From Planctomyces sp. SH-PL14 (GTDB lineage Bacteria > Planctomycetota > Planctomycetia > Planctomycetales > Planctomycetaceae): a stretch of 64,000 nt of DNA. The notes beneath the pieces are model-generated. The model saw only the letters and a list, made by a program, of their open reading frames with translations, did no database searches and had not been told where the DNA came from. Positions 54,281 to 63,681 of the stretch are shown here, in pieces (position 1 is the stretch's first letter; every line of letters begins with the position of its first letter). The stretch spans positions 3,676,001-3,740,000 of the forward strand of contig NZ_CP011270.1 in the NCBI RefSeq assembly GCF_001610835.1, written 5' to 3'. A program made the position numbers and the translations under genes.

Positions 54281-55352
54281 GGGGTTGTGCGTTTTGCCGT
54301 GAGGTCTGAGCGCCGGAGACGGACACCGCTGTCGAGGAGGGAACAGCAGCGTCGCTGAGTGCTCTACCTCCGTTCTTGAGTGCTTTCCCTCAATTTCGTC
54401 CGGCATGAAAAAAGAGTGTAGACTGAGCGATTCCGCGCGTTAGCATTCTCGTCCATTGGCCTATCCGGGGCTATGTTTCCGATCGCAAGTGGATATCCAA
54501 TATGCACTTGCGGGAGTTCGCCGCATCAGGCGGCGCGACTCAGAACGGCCCGGAATCGGAAGACCCAATGGGGACTGAAGGGATGCAGTCACAAGCGGGA
54601 TTCAGCCCATCGGGGGGCGGAGCGATGCCCCAGTCCGGGGAGGGCCGGGATGGGAAGGGGGGAGGCCGATTCCCGTGCTGGCCAGACCGCGCTGTTCCAG
54701 ACATGTTCGGTCCCCATGCGGTCGCTCCAGATCGTCGCAATGACGGGCCGCTAACGAGGCAGGATGCCGTTTTGCAGCGCGCTGTTCTGCGAAACGGCCC
54801 TCGACGGAGCGAAATCGACTGGAACAATAGGGTGAGCCGAACCCGTCGGCGCGGCGGGGTGTCGAATTCAGTTGGTCCGTGTTTATGTGAATGCAATTTT
54901 GCGAGGCGGTGTTCTCAGTCCGCCCGTCACTGCTTCCCTAACCGGCTGCGCAAGCCCGGAAAGTTGAGTGATCTCTGCGGATCGGGCCGTGCGGTGCGGA
55001 CGAACGTCCGAAAACGAAGCCCGGTCCACTTTTCAGGACTCCAAATTTTGTCGGTTCACACATCGCCAAACCCGGGTAGGATCGAAGCTTTCGGCGCGCG
55101 AAGAGGCACAGAGCGGAAGACCCGACGAGAAGAAATCCAAGGAGCATTGCTCCCGCTTTCCCTCCGTCCCTCCTCCACCGAGCCGCCTAGCAACCCAGCA
55201 GTCTCAGACGGACGGGACTGACACACGAGACTCATCACAAACAGACGCTGCCGCCTGCGGTTCGCCGCGGCCGGCAAGACCCCTGGATGCCCGGTCGAAT
55301 CGGAATCGAGCGGCCTTCCGGACTACCAATCACTTTCCTCAGGAGTTCGACT
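54281..55352. other. Long leader or gene-poor region upstream of rpoD
   Basis: About 1.07 kb without a convincing gene. A plus-strand frame at 54502-55221 has low-complexity Arg/Gly/Pro-rich composition and is rejected. A candidate promoter (55055-55082) lies near the right end. The rest may contain a long 5' leader or unrecognised RNA; I can point to no conserved structure. Confidence 0.45.
55055..55082 (+). promoter_or_regulatory. Candidate sigma-70-type promoter for rpoD
   Basis: A -35-like TTCACA (55055-55060), 16-base spacer and -10-like TAGGAT (55077-55082). Each hexamer differs from consensus at one or two positions. It would give a leader of about 265 nt before the GTG start of rpoD. 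This is inference from spacing only. Confidence 0.3.
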
Positions 55353-57077
55353 GTGCATCGTTACGACCCCGCCCTCAAGGCACTGATGGATCAGGCCCAG
55401 GCCCGTGGTTTTCTGACCTACCAGATGGTGGATGAGTACCTCCCTGATGAAGGGGGCGACGTCTCGATGGTCGAGCACATCATCCACGCTCTCGAAGAGA
55501 CCGAACTCCCGCTCATCAACGACCCCTCCGCCCCCCGGACCATCGCCGACAAGACTCGCCAGGAGCAGCAGGCCAAGGAAGGGACGCCCCTTCCTTCCGA
55601 TATCGTCAAGGCGCTGATCGAGCCCGAATCGCCGATGTCCTCGCGCGATCCGATCCGCATGTACCTGAGCCAGATGGGGAACATCCCGCTGCTCAACCGC
55701 GAAGACGAGATCTTCCTGGCGAAGGAAATCGAGATCACCCGCAAGCGGTATCGCCGCAAGCTGATGGAGTCCGATTACGCGCTCGTCACGGCGTACGACA
55801 TTCTCCAGAAGGTCAACAGCCAGGAGCTCCCGTTCGAGCGGACCCTGCGGACCTCCGACACCGAGAACACGCACAAGGACCAGATCCTGGGCCGCATGCC
55901 CGGGAACCTGAAGACGATCGGCCAGCTTCTCGAGCAGAACGCCGCCGACTGGGTCATCATCCAGGACGAGCAGTCCGGCAAGAAGGAAAAGCAGGCGGCC
56001 CGTGACCGGATGGTGATCCGTCGCCGCAAGCTCTGCACGCTGACCGAAGAACTCTCCGTTCGTACGCACCGCCTGACCCCCATCTTCAAGAAGATGGAGC
56101 AGATGGCGCAGCGGATGGCCGAGATCGAACGCGCTCTGCATCACTTCCGTCACCGGCCGGCGGCCGCCAAGGAAGTGGCGAAGATGCAGGTCGAGATGGC
56201 GGAATACGTCGAGCTGGTCCGCGAGCAGCCGGCCGAGTTCATTGCCCGCATGAACGAAGTCCGGGCTCGGTTTGACGCCTGGACCGATGCGAAGCAGCAG
56301 CTCTCGGGCGGAAACCTGCGGCTCGTGGTCTCGATCGCCAAGAAGTATCGCAACCGCGGTCTGTCGTTCCTCGACCTGATCCAGGAGGGGAACGCGGGCC
56401 TGATGCGCGGCGTCGAGAAGTACGAGTACCGTCGCGGCTACAAGTTCTCGACGTACGCGACGTGGTGGATCCGGCAGGCGATCACGCGGGCGGTCGCAGA
56501 CCATGCCCGGACGATCCGCATCCCGGTCCACATGTTCCAGAGCATTTCGACGCTGAAGGCGAAGAGCGAAGAGATCCGTCAGAACACCGGCCGCGAGCCG
56601 ACGACGGAAGAGCTGGCCGAAGCGGTCGGTCTGTCGGTTGAGGAAACCGAACGGATCATGAAGACCTGGAAGCACCCGATCAGCCTCGACACGCCGGTGG
56701 GCGAGAGCGAGGACTCGAGCTACGGGGACTTCCTGGAAGACCACAGCGAGAGCACGCCAGCCGACTCGGCGATGCATCAGATGCTGCGGGACAAGATCAA
56801 CCATGTCCTGAAGAGCCTGACCTATCGCGAGCGGGAGATCATCAAGCTCCGTTACGGGCTGGGTGACGGCTACTCCTACACGCTCGAAGAGACGGGTCGG
56901 ATCTTCAAGGTGACGCGTGAGCGGATCCGGCAGATCGAGTCGAAGGCGCTCCGCAAGCTGCAGCACAGCACGCGGGCCGAGCACCTGAAGGGCTTTGTGG
57001 AAGCCGCCTACACGGACGGCCCGATGCCGATGGTGGAAGAGGAGTCGGACGTCGACGCGGAACCGGTCGAAGTCTGA
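55353..57077 (+). CDS. rpoD: Primary RNA polymerase sigma factor
   Basis: 574 residues. Region 1.2 ([20 protein letters not shown]), region 2 ([40 protein letters not shown]), region 3 and region 4 ([35 protein letters not shown]) are all present. A long insertion between regions 1.2 and 2 is usual for RpoD. The start is GTG at 55353, decided by AGGAG 7 bases upstream and the aligned N-terminus; the ATG at 55287 lacks such a site. It recognises housekeeping promoters. A strong terminator follows at 57103. Confidence 0.95.
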   Translation: MHRYDPALKALMDQAQARGFLTYQMVDEYLPDEGGDVSMVEHIIHALEETELPLINDPSAPRTIADKTRQEQQAKEGTPLPSDIVKALIEPESPMSSRDPIRMYLSQMGNIPLLNREDEIFLAKEIEITRKRYRRKLMESDYALVTAYDILQKVNSQELPFERTLRTSDTENTHKDQILGRMPGNLKTIGQLLEQNAADWVIIQDEQSGKKEKQAARDRMVIRRRKLCTLTEELSVRTHRLTPIFKKMEQMAQRMAEIERALHHFRHRPAAAKEVAKMQVEMAEYVELVREQPAEFIARMNEVRARFDAWTDAKQQLSGGNLRLVVSIAKKYRNRGLSFLDLIQEGNAGLMRGVEKYEYRRGYKFSTYATWWIRQAITRAVADHARTIRIPVHMFQSISTLKAKSEEIRQNTGREPTTEELAEAVGLSVEETERIMKTWKHPISLDTPVGESEDSSYGDFLEDHSESTPADSAMHQMLRDKINHVLKSLTYREREIIKLRYGLGDGYSYTLEETGRIFKVTRERIRQIESKALRKLQHSTRAEHLKGFVEAAYTDGPMPMVEEESDVDAEPVEV

Positions 57078-57102
57078 GCCGAGAATAGAGCTTGTTCTTT
57101 AC

Positions 57103-57138
57103 AAAACGCCCACGGATGAAACCGTGGGCGTTTTTGTT
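57103..57138 (+). terminator. Rho-independent terminator of rpoD
   Basis: A perfect 13-bp stem, AAAACGCCCACGG and CCGTGGGCGTTTT, with loop ATGAAA, followed by TTTTTGTT. It lies 25 bp after the rpoD stop and is by far the clearest terminator in the window. Confidence 0.93.
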
Positions 57139-57171
57139 GCGCTGGTCGAATCGTGAGGGAAGCGTCATCCA

Positions 57172-57492
57172 CCGGGTCCAGGGGCACCCTGGTCAGGGGG
57201 TGCAGGGGGAAGAATTCCCCTTGCCCGCCGGAGGCCTGGCCGTCGAGAGATATCTGAAGGAGCCCGTGTCCAAACGCGGACGACGTGCCGGATGCCCCCT
57301 CACCAACCCACGGGGATTGCAAAGCGAGTGGTGTGGTTTGGTGGAGCCCTCAACGCCGGTACCACAAAACGGAAGCCCGTTGTGTACCACGGTTCCTCAC
57401 AAAAGTGCCTCCGGCGGCAAGGGGTTGCCCCCTTGACCCCGGCTGCCGTCGCACGTTGGGTTTGAGGTGGCATAGCCGTGCCGGCAAGAACG
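57172..57492 (+). repeat. R-family intergenic repeat, copy R6
   Basis: A full copy between rpoD and the CPBP protease gene. The modules are well preserved: terminal CCAGGGGCACCCTGG (57178-57192), GGGGAA/TTCCCC hairpin (57206-57220), left box CTTGCCCGCCGGAGGC (57220-57235), CACAAAACGG/CCGTTGTG stem (57363-57384) and right box GCCTCCGGCGGCAAGG (57407-57422). It starts 34 bp after the rpoD terminator. The remaining ~195 bp to the next gene hold nothing clear. Confidence 0.87.
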
Positions 57493-57689
57493 GCTTTGGG
57501 AAACCCCGAAATGTGGGGAACATGCCAGATTCTCCGTTACGACCAATCGCCCCATCCGTATCCAAAGAAGGCCCGTGACTGCCCTTGCGCCCACCTTGTG
57601 AACTTTCCCGACGGCCTTTTCCCCCGTCGGGGCAAGCCGCATAATCGGACGGACGACGCGAGCCGCAGCGTTTCCATCGAGGTCGTTTG

Positions 57690-58709
57690 ATGTCCCTCGT
57701 GAGCCCCGGCAACGACACAGCCCTCCCCGCCGCCCACGCCCCCTCCGGGACCGAGGCGATGTCCGCCTCAGCCACCGATTCGTCCCGCCTCGGACCGAAT
57801 CTGCTCGAAAGTATCAGCTGGGTCGGCCTCTATTTCCTGCTGCAGAACCTCGCCTTCGCCGCCACCCTCGGCCTGATCGCCTTCGCGGCATTCGGAACAC
57901 TCCAGATTTCCTGGAACCAGCTGATCGAGTTCATCATCGAGCTCGACCTCGATCGGTCCTTCGTCCTCATCGGCGTCCCCGGTCTCGCCGCCCTGCTCGC
58001 CATCTTCCCCCTCGTCCGCTGGCGAATGGGACCGACCTGGCGAACCGACCTCCGACTCTCGCGGCCGACACTCGACCAGACCCTCCTCGTCCTCGGCGCG
58101 GTCCTGCCGCTGGGCCTCCTGTCAGACGAGATCTACCGTCAGGCCCTCATCGTCTGGCGGTCGATGTGGAACATCCCGACTGTCTCCGAAACGCCCCTGG
58201 GCCTCCTCGGCAACCATCTGCTCCGAACCCCCTATCCCATCCTGGTCGTGGCCCTGGCCCTCGGCCCCGCGCTGGCGGAAGAACTCGTGTTCCGCGGCCT
58301 CATCGGCCGGGGACTCGTGGCCCGCCGCGGCATTGTCGCGGGCGTCCTCTGGACATCGCTTCTCTTCGGAGCGGCCCACGCCTTCCCGCCCCACATGCTT
58401 GCCACGATCCCCGTCGGGATCTTCCTCCACGTCGCCTACCTCGCAACCGGGAACCTGTGGGTCCCCATCCTGCTCCACTTCTTTAACAACCTGCTGTGGG
58501 TGTCGCTGGCCCGCTACCGCGTCGTCGAGCAACTTCCCAACGCCCCCGCCGTCCTCCTCGCCGCTGCCGTCTACCTCGTGATCCTGGCCTGGAGTCTCCG
58601 GCGGCGCTCGGACCAGAAAGTCCCTGCATGCCATCCCCGCGAGGCGGCGTTCGCCGGTCTGGGGATCGCAAATTTCACACTGACGTTCGTGCTGAACACC
58701 GTCCGGTAG
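57690..58709 (+). CDS. CPBP-family intramembrane metalloprotease (CAAX-like)
   Basis: 339 residues. About seven or eight membrane segments carry the family motifs AEELVFRGLIGRGL, SLLFGAAHAF and LLHFFNNLLW, which supply the Glu/His/Asn residues of the intramembrane active site. Such proteases cleave membrane-bound substrates or act as immunity factors for small peptides; the substrate here is unknown. A variable polar N-terminus precedes the first segment. ATG 57690 is preferred over the in-frame TTG one codon earlier; GAGG lies 7 bases upstream. Confidence 0.87.
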   Translation: MSLVSPGNDTALPAAHAPSGTEAMSASATDSSRLGPNLLESISWVGLYFLLQNLAFAATLGLIAFAAFGTLQISWNQLIEFIIELDLDRSFVLIGVPGLAALLAIFPLVRWRMGPTWRTDLRLSRPTLDQTLLVLGAVLPLGLLSDEIYRQALIVWRSMWNIPTVSETPLGLLGNHLLRTPYPILVVALALGPALAEELVFRGLIGRGLVARRGIVAGVLWTSLLFGAAHAFPPHMLATIPVGIFLHVAYLATGNLWVPILLHFFNNLLWVSLARYRVVEQLPNAPAVLLAAAVYLVILAWSLRRRSDQKVPACHPREAAFAGLGIANFTLTFVLNTVR

Positions 58710-58896
58710 CGCGGTCGGTCTACTCCCGGACTTGCGGGAGAAAGCTCCTCGGCGGAGACGAAGAGCCAAGGAAGAGTCCTCAACCCGGTCGTCCGTGGTT
58801 CGGGTGATTCATCACCGGAACGCCTTCGGTTCTTAGCTCGAACCGCGTCCTCGCCGACACGGCCCCCGCAACCTCAATCCCATCGCCCCACGGCCA

Positions 58897-58921
58897 CCGG
58901 GTCCAGGGGCCTCGCCCCTGG
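58897..58921 (+). repeat. R-type terminal hairpin, isolated (R9)
   Basis: CCGGGTCCAGGGGCCTCGCCCCTGG corresponds to the left end of R alone; the stem CCAGGGGC/GCCCCTGG is 8 bp. It ends 1 bp before the stop codon of the minus-strand lptD-like gene, so on that strand it sits where a terminator or 3' stabiliser would be. It lacks a T-tract. Confidence 0.6.
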
Positions 58922-61900
58922 TTAGTAGCCTTGAATGCCGAGGAGAGAGCTGAGCTGGGTTGAGCCGCCGGCATAGGAGCCGAACTTGGGCTCGATCGAA
59001 ATGCCGACGCCAAAGTTGTTCCGGCTGCGGTCGTAGCCGATCCCCAGATGGAACAGCATGTACTCGCCGATCCGGGTCAGCGTTGCCGTCTGCCCGCGGT
59101 CGATCCCCTCGGCGACGTCGAACGAAGTGCCGAGCGTCGAGACCCATTTGTCGCTCATGCGGTACGACATGCTGCCGACCAGGAGCTGCGTCTGGACCTC
59201 GCCGACTTCAATCTGCCGGAAGCCGACATAGACGCTCCCCCGCGTGCTCCGCTGGCTGAGGATCCCCGCATTCCAGAGCCGCTGACCGCCGACGAAGGGA
59301 TCCCAGACCCCGCTGGCCAGAAAGCTCGTCCGCTCTCCGACATACCACGCGTAGCGGCCGGTGATGAGACCGAACGTCTCGCCGAAGTTGTCGCGGTTGG
59401 CGTTCGGGAAGACCGACATCTCGAGGTCAAGCGTCATCCAGTCCTTGGTTCGGGGACCGGCGGGCGAGCCTTCCTTGGTCTGGAGACGATGCCGCCAGCC
59501 AAACGTGGCGACGTGCAGATCGTCGACGAGTTCGGGGGACATCGCGGTAACGGACCGCTGGGCTCCGCTGCGGATCGCATACGATCGCGGATCGACGAAC
59601 GCCGGAGGCATGCCGTTGAACGAGTTGGTGAACAGCCGCTCGCGGAAACGCTCCTGCGCGTCGTCGTCGAACTCGTTGTACTGGGCGATCTGGCCGATTC
59701 CACGCGACGACTCGGAGTACGAGTAGTCGACATCAAAGACCATTTTGTGCGCCAGACCGTTGAGGCCCAGGATCGGGTTGTAGAGGTTCGGGTACGCCTT
59801 CCAGAACTCGACGCTGGCCCGCACGCCGAGGCTGCCGTAGAAGCGGTCGATCGCGTCGCCGTTCTGTCCCTGTTCCCAGAACGCCGCCTCGCCGAGGGCA
59901 TAGGGGACCACCTTGGCCGGCCCGACGTTGAGCGGCAGGCTGACCTCGTGCCGGGTCATGGCGACCAGCCCCTCGACGTCCGGGAAGTACGGCAGCGGCG
60001 TGAACACATCCTGGGGATTCGTCGGCGGCTGCGCGGGCTTGATGTGGCCATAGCCGACGGAGGTATGCGAGCTCCAGTTGAGGTAGTCGCCGAGAAGCGG
60101 CTGGCCGAGGAGCGTCAGGTCCGCCTTGGGGAGCCACGACGTCTGGTCAAAGATGTTGTTGAGGCGGTCCCGCACCATGATCGACGCCGTCAGGTTGTCG
60201 TAGGTGTGCGAGAGAGTCGCCTGCGTCTCCTTGTCCTTGCCGGTGTCGAAGTCGTTCTCGTACCACTGCTCGTAGAAGTTGCGGTCGTTGTTGAGAACGT
60301 AGGCCAGTTCGGTCGTCAGCGTGGTGCCGAAGGGGAACTCGATCCGCTGCCCCCAGTCGACCTTGCCGCGGTTCGCGTCCGGAAAGGCCAGGTCGCGGCG
60401 GTCGAGACCGAGGTTGTCGAGGCCACTGTCGTTGATGTAGCGGGCGCGGGCATTCCCGAAGACCCGCGACGGCACGCCGAAGATTGGAACCACGCGGTCG
60501 TATTCAAACCGCGTTCCGATCGCCGGCCCGCGCTTGGTGTACCCGTCGAGCTCGAGGGTCCAGTCGATATCGTCTTCGAAATTGAGCCCCAGCAGCGTCT
60601 CCACGTTCCACAGGGTTTCAACCGAGACCCCGTTGATGCTGTCGGAGCCAACCTTGGCGCGGCGGATCGGGATCAGGCTCTCGTCCGCCGGACCGCTGAT
60701 CGAGGGGAGAGCCAGAACCGGGACATTCTCGATATAGACCCGCGGATTGACGGCGGAGACATAGGGGGACTGTCGCTTGCCGGTGAACGGGTTCGGCTCG
60801 TTGTCGACGAAGATCTCGCCCGCTTCAAGACGGTAACCGGGCTGGCCGAACTCGCTCGTCGTCACGAAGGCGTTCTTCGCGTGGAACTTGTTCTCCGACT
60901 GCTGCCGGAGCGTGTCGGCCCGGAGACGCAGCGTCGCGTCGTATTCGGGAACGAAGGTCTTGACCTCCGCGTTCATCATCAGTCCGCGCCGCTCGCGGAT
61001 GTCGTAGAAGGCGTTCGTGGCCGTGATCTCGTTCGTCCCCTGGCGAATGACGATGTTCCCTTCGAGATAAACCTGAAAGGGAGTCGTCTCATCGACGTCG
61101 AAGCCGCCGCCGAGACCGTCGAGCCGGTTGGCGTCGGTCCAGATGACGGCCCGGTCCGCCGTGAGGTCGATGCGGGTGTAGATCGCCTGCCCGGCAGCAT
61201 TGATCGGGACGTTGTCCACGACCAGGTTGACCCCGCGGGTCACCGTGATGACGTACTCGGGAGGCGCGGTGTTAGGAACGATGCCGCCGCGGATGACCGG
61301 ATCCTGCCCGATTGTCCGCGGATTGATCGTGACGTGCCGGGGGCCGATGGGACCGGGTGCGATCTGGAGGGGAATGGCGCCGGACCCAGGCTGGGGCGCG
61401 GTGCCGGGAGGGCTGGCGGGAACGACGAACTGAGTCAGCTCCACGCCCGTCCGCTGCCGCTTGCGGTTCTGGAAGGCCCGCTTGACGATCGGCCGGTCGG
61501 CCATCGAGGACTGAACGAGGCTCGTCTTCGGGAACGACGGATCCGGACGCGAAACGAGGGTGATGCTCGCGAACCCATAGGGATCGCGGGAGGTGGGCCG
61601 CTCGATGACGACGTCCCCCTCCATGTAGACGAAATACCGCGTCTCGTCCGCCGGGTCGGCACCCGCTTCGCGGATGACGACCATCTCGTTGGCCGAAAGA
61701 TTGAGCCGTCCCTGGGAAATCCGGCAGCGCCCGTGGAGATATAGGGCCCCTTCGCCCCCCTCTTCCCAGGACCACCCCTGGTCCGCCTGGAGTTCGATCG
61801 GATCGCCGGCGTGGGCGGCGGGAGTCTCCTGGTACTCGGGCGTGGTGATCTGGTGCCCGCTGGCCGGACGGACCGTCGCCTGAGGGATTGCCGCGCTGTG

Positions 61901-62011
61901 CCCCCCTACTCCCAAGGTTCGCGCGGGGCGCGACTGCCCCAGGGCCTGCGTTGCCAACGCAACGAGGCCGAGGACCGCCAGGCACAGTTTGACGCGAAAC
62001 GAACGCGGCAA
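58922..62011 (-). CDS. lptD: LptD/OstA-like outer membrane protein
   Basis: 1029 residues. A signal peptide (VKLCLAVLGLVALATQALGQ) is followed by OstA-type beta-jellyroll repeats (IELQADQGWSWEEGG, NLSANEMVVIREAG, DLTADRAVIWTDANR, YLEGNIVIRQGTNEITATNA, DIRERRGLMMNAEVKTF). The remaining ~550 residues alternate as expected for a large outer-membrane barrel. LptD is the outer-membrane LPS insertion protein. A Pro/Ala-rich insert separates two jellyroll sections. The start is TTG at 62011, chosen because the signal peptide begins there. No lptA, lptB or lptE gene is adjacent. Confidence 0.75.
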   Translation of the reverse strand: MPRSFRVKLCLAVLGLVALATQALGQSRPARTLGVGGHSAAIPQATVRPASGHQITTPEYQETPAAHAGDPIELQADQGWSWEEGGEGALYLHGRCRISQGRLNLSANEMVVIREAGADPADETRYFVYMEGDVVIERPTSRDPYGFASITLVSRPDPSFPKTSLVQSSMADRPIVKRAFQNRKRQRTGVELTQFVVPASPPGTAPQPGSGAIPLQIAPGPIGPRHVTINPRTIGQDPVIRGGIVPNTAPPEYVITVTRGVNLVVDNVPINAAGQAIYTRIDLTADRAVIWTDANRLDGLGGGFDVDETTPFQVYLEGNIVIRQGTNEITATNAFYDIRERRGLMMNAEVKTFVPEYDATLRLRADTLRQQSENKFHAKNAFVTTSEFGQPGYRLEAGEIFVDNEPNPFTGKRQSPYVSAVNPRVYIENVPVLALPSISGPADESLIPIRRAKVGSDSINGVSVETLWNVETLLGLNFEDDIDWTLELDGYTKRGPAIGTRFEYDRVVPIFGVPSRVFGNARARYINDSGLDNLGLDRRDLAFPDANRGKVDWGQRIEFPFGTTLTTELAYVLNNDRNFYEQWYENDFDTGKDKETQATLSHTYDNLTASIMVRDRLNNIFDQTSWLPKADLTLLGQPLLGDYLNWSSHTSVGYGHIKPAQPPTNPQDVFTPLPYFPDVEGLVAMTRHEVSLPLNVGPAKVVPYALGEAAFWEQGQNGDAIDRFYGSLGVRASVEFWKAYPNLYNPILGLNGLAHKMVFDVDYSYSESSRGIGQIAQYNEFDDDAQERFRERLFTNSFNGMPPAFVDPRSYAIRSGAQRSVTAMSPELVDDLHVATFGWRHRLQTKEGSPAGPRTKDWMTLDLEMSVFPNANRDNFGETFGLITGRYAWYVGERTSFLASGVWDPFVGGQRLWNAGILSQRSTRGSVYVGFRQIEVGEVQTQLLVGSMSYRMSDKWVSTLGTSFDVAEGIDRGQTATLTRIGEYMLFHLGIGYDRSRNNFGVGISIEPKFGSYAGGSTQLSSLLGIQGY

Positions 62012-62663
62012 GCGAGCGGACTCGGGGTAGGGGTGAGGTTGGAAGGAAAGGTCGGATGTCGAGTGCCGGCAGCCAGTTGTGAAAACCGGGCTCCGGTGCT
62101 TCGGGGGATTTGAGACTTGGAGGGACAGAATCTCTCCAGGGTCTGAAATGGACTTGGACTATACGACTGGGTGAAAAAGATGGTCAATACGGGTCCTCAG
62201 GCAGACATCAGACGCGCAACCAATTTGAAAACAACAACTTACACCATGAAGCCGTGCTGACTGCCGGATGCCACCCTGGCAGCGGGGAGCAATCCGGTCG
62301 CCTCGTCGCCGGATTTCCCCGAAGCTAAATGCTCATATGGGGTTGTCACCATCGGTCCCGCGATCGACGGTCACCGTCGCCAGAGCCGACGATGCTCCAC
62401 AAACAAACGGTCCCCCTCGATGGGCAAGCGGGGTCAACAACGGGTCGTGGCGCCCCCAGGGCCAGAGCTGAGCGAGCAATGAAAGCGGCGCCCGGGGACT
62501 GCTCGACGGCAGAATTGAGCGGCGGGCGAGCGAGATTCCAAAATGAGCCAGCCGATCGACGCGGCGGTTGATGGAATCGCGACGTCGATTCGATAAGATG
62601 CCGAACCCGCCGCCCTGAACGGTGTCGATTTGTCGACACGCCCAGAAGTGGCGACTGCTTTCG
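62012..62663. other. Intergenic region between lptD-like gene and tRNA-Arg
   Basis: About 650 bp without a convincing gene. The right part of the region is the presumed promoter of the lptD-like gene; near 62190-62260 the composition is A/T-richer (AAAACAACAACTTACACC). Several short minus-strand frames have poor protein quality. I see no R repeat. Confidence 0.4.
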
Positions 62664-62737
62664 GTCCTCGTAGCTCAATTGGATAGAGCGTCGGCCTCCG
62701 AAGCCGAAGGTTGGAGGTTCGAGCCCTCCCGAGGACG
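62664..62737 (+). tRNA. tRNA-Arg (anticodon CCG)
   Basis: 74 nt. The acceptor stem pairs GTCCTCG with CGAGGAC, with discriminator G. The D-arm has AGCTCAATTGGATAGAGC, the anticodon stem TCGGC/GCCGA holds loop CTCCGAA (anticodon CCG, reading CGG), and the T-arm has GGTTCGAGCC. CCA is not encoded. A short T-rich stretch follows. Confidence 0.96.
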
Positions 62738-62997
62738 CTTTTCGCTGGCAACGATTTACGTCGACACCAGCAAGCTTTCTTCCTGGCCCGTCCCAGAACT
62801 TTGTCACAGAGGCCCCCCGCCAGCGCCAGCTGACGGGGGCTGCAACGAACCTCTCGGCTCGTCACTGGTTTCCAGAACGAGAGGTTTGAGATCTCAAAGT
62901 TTGCTGGGCCGAAGAACGCCGCGAAGCGCCTGGAGCCTCCCCCCGTGTTCCGGCCGGCGTCGCGCAACGCTCCCGGCAGGCGCGTTCCAGCGCGTCA
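62738..62997. other. Gap between tRNA-Arg and carbonic anhydrase gene
   Basis: 260 bp with no gene. It follows the tRNA and ends at the 3' end of the minus-strand carbonic anhydrase gene. I see no structure worth calling. Confidence 0.4.
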
Positions 62998-63681
62998 TCA
63001 AGCTCCATGCCCCGCGCACAGGGCTGGTGTGGCCAGCGGGGTCGCGGAGGCCGCCGGCTGGCAATGCTCCGTGATCGGCTGAAACTGGCCCGTCTTCGGA
63101 GCGAACGCGAACACCTCGCCCGTCTCGATCTTGTAAACCCAGCCGTGCAGCTTCAACGTCCCCTTCGCCAACAGGTCCGCGACCGCCGGATGCGTCCGCA
63201 GGTTCTCCAGCTGCACCAGAACATTCTCCTGCACCGCGGCATTGACCAGAGCCCCCTCTGACAGATGCTCGTATTTCTCCCGAATGATCCGCCGCGTCCC
63301 CTCCGCGTGCGAGAGCCAGGAACGGACCGCGGGCATCGCACCCAGCCGGTCGGAATGGAGCAGCCCTGTCACCGCGCCGCATCGCGTATGCCCGCAGACG
63401 ATGATGTCCCGGATCTTGAGCTCCGTGACGGCAAACTCGATCGTCGCCTCCTCCCCGCCGGGGTTGGGATGATGCGGCGGAATGATGTTCCCTGCATTCC
63501 GGATAACGAACAGGTCCCCCGGATCGGTCTGGGTGATCAGGTTCGGATTCACCCGGCTGTCCGAGCAGGTCACAAAGACCGCCAGCGGCCGCTGTCCGTC
63601 GGCCAGCTTCTCAAAACGCTCCCGCTGCGGCCGGAAGATCTTGGCCTGAAAGTGGTGGATTCCGTGCACGAGCTTCTGCAT
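62998..63681 (-). CDS. Beta-class carbonic anhydrase
   Basis: 227 residues. Zinc ligands C39, H98 and C101 are visible in FVTCSDSRVNPNL and IVCGHTRCGAV, with D41 and R43 as the catalytic dyad. Conserved flanks include RNAGNIIPP and HPNPGGEEATIEFAV. It interconverts CO2 and bicarbonate in the cytosol. I chose ATG 63681 (MQKLVHGIHHF) because the family starts there; the frame is open upstream to 63741 with a Pro-rich extension of poor quality. It is followed by tRNA-Arg on the other strand. Confidence 0.93.
   Translation of the reverse strand: MQKLVHGIHHFQAKIFRPQRERFEKLADGQRPLAVFVTCSDSRVNPNLITQTDPGDLFVIRNAGNIIPPHHPNPGGEEATIEFAVTELKIRDIIVCGHTRCGAVTGLLHSDRLGAMPAVRSWLSHAEGTRRIIREKYEHLSEGALVNAAVQENVLVQLENLRTHPAVADLLAKGTLKLHGWVYKIETGEVFAFAPKTGQFQPITEHCQPAASATPLATPALCAGHGA

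Noticed and set aside
54502-55221. Plus-strand frame of about 240 codons upstream of rpoD
   Set aside because: Arg/Gly/Pro/Ser-rich composition, no ribosome-binding site, no domain, and low-complexity runs.
59048-61744. Long plus-strand open frame across the lptD-like gene
   Set aside because: The minus strand encodes a signal peptide and OstA-type repeats; the antisense product has skewed Arg/Val composition only.
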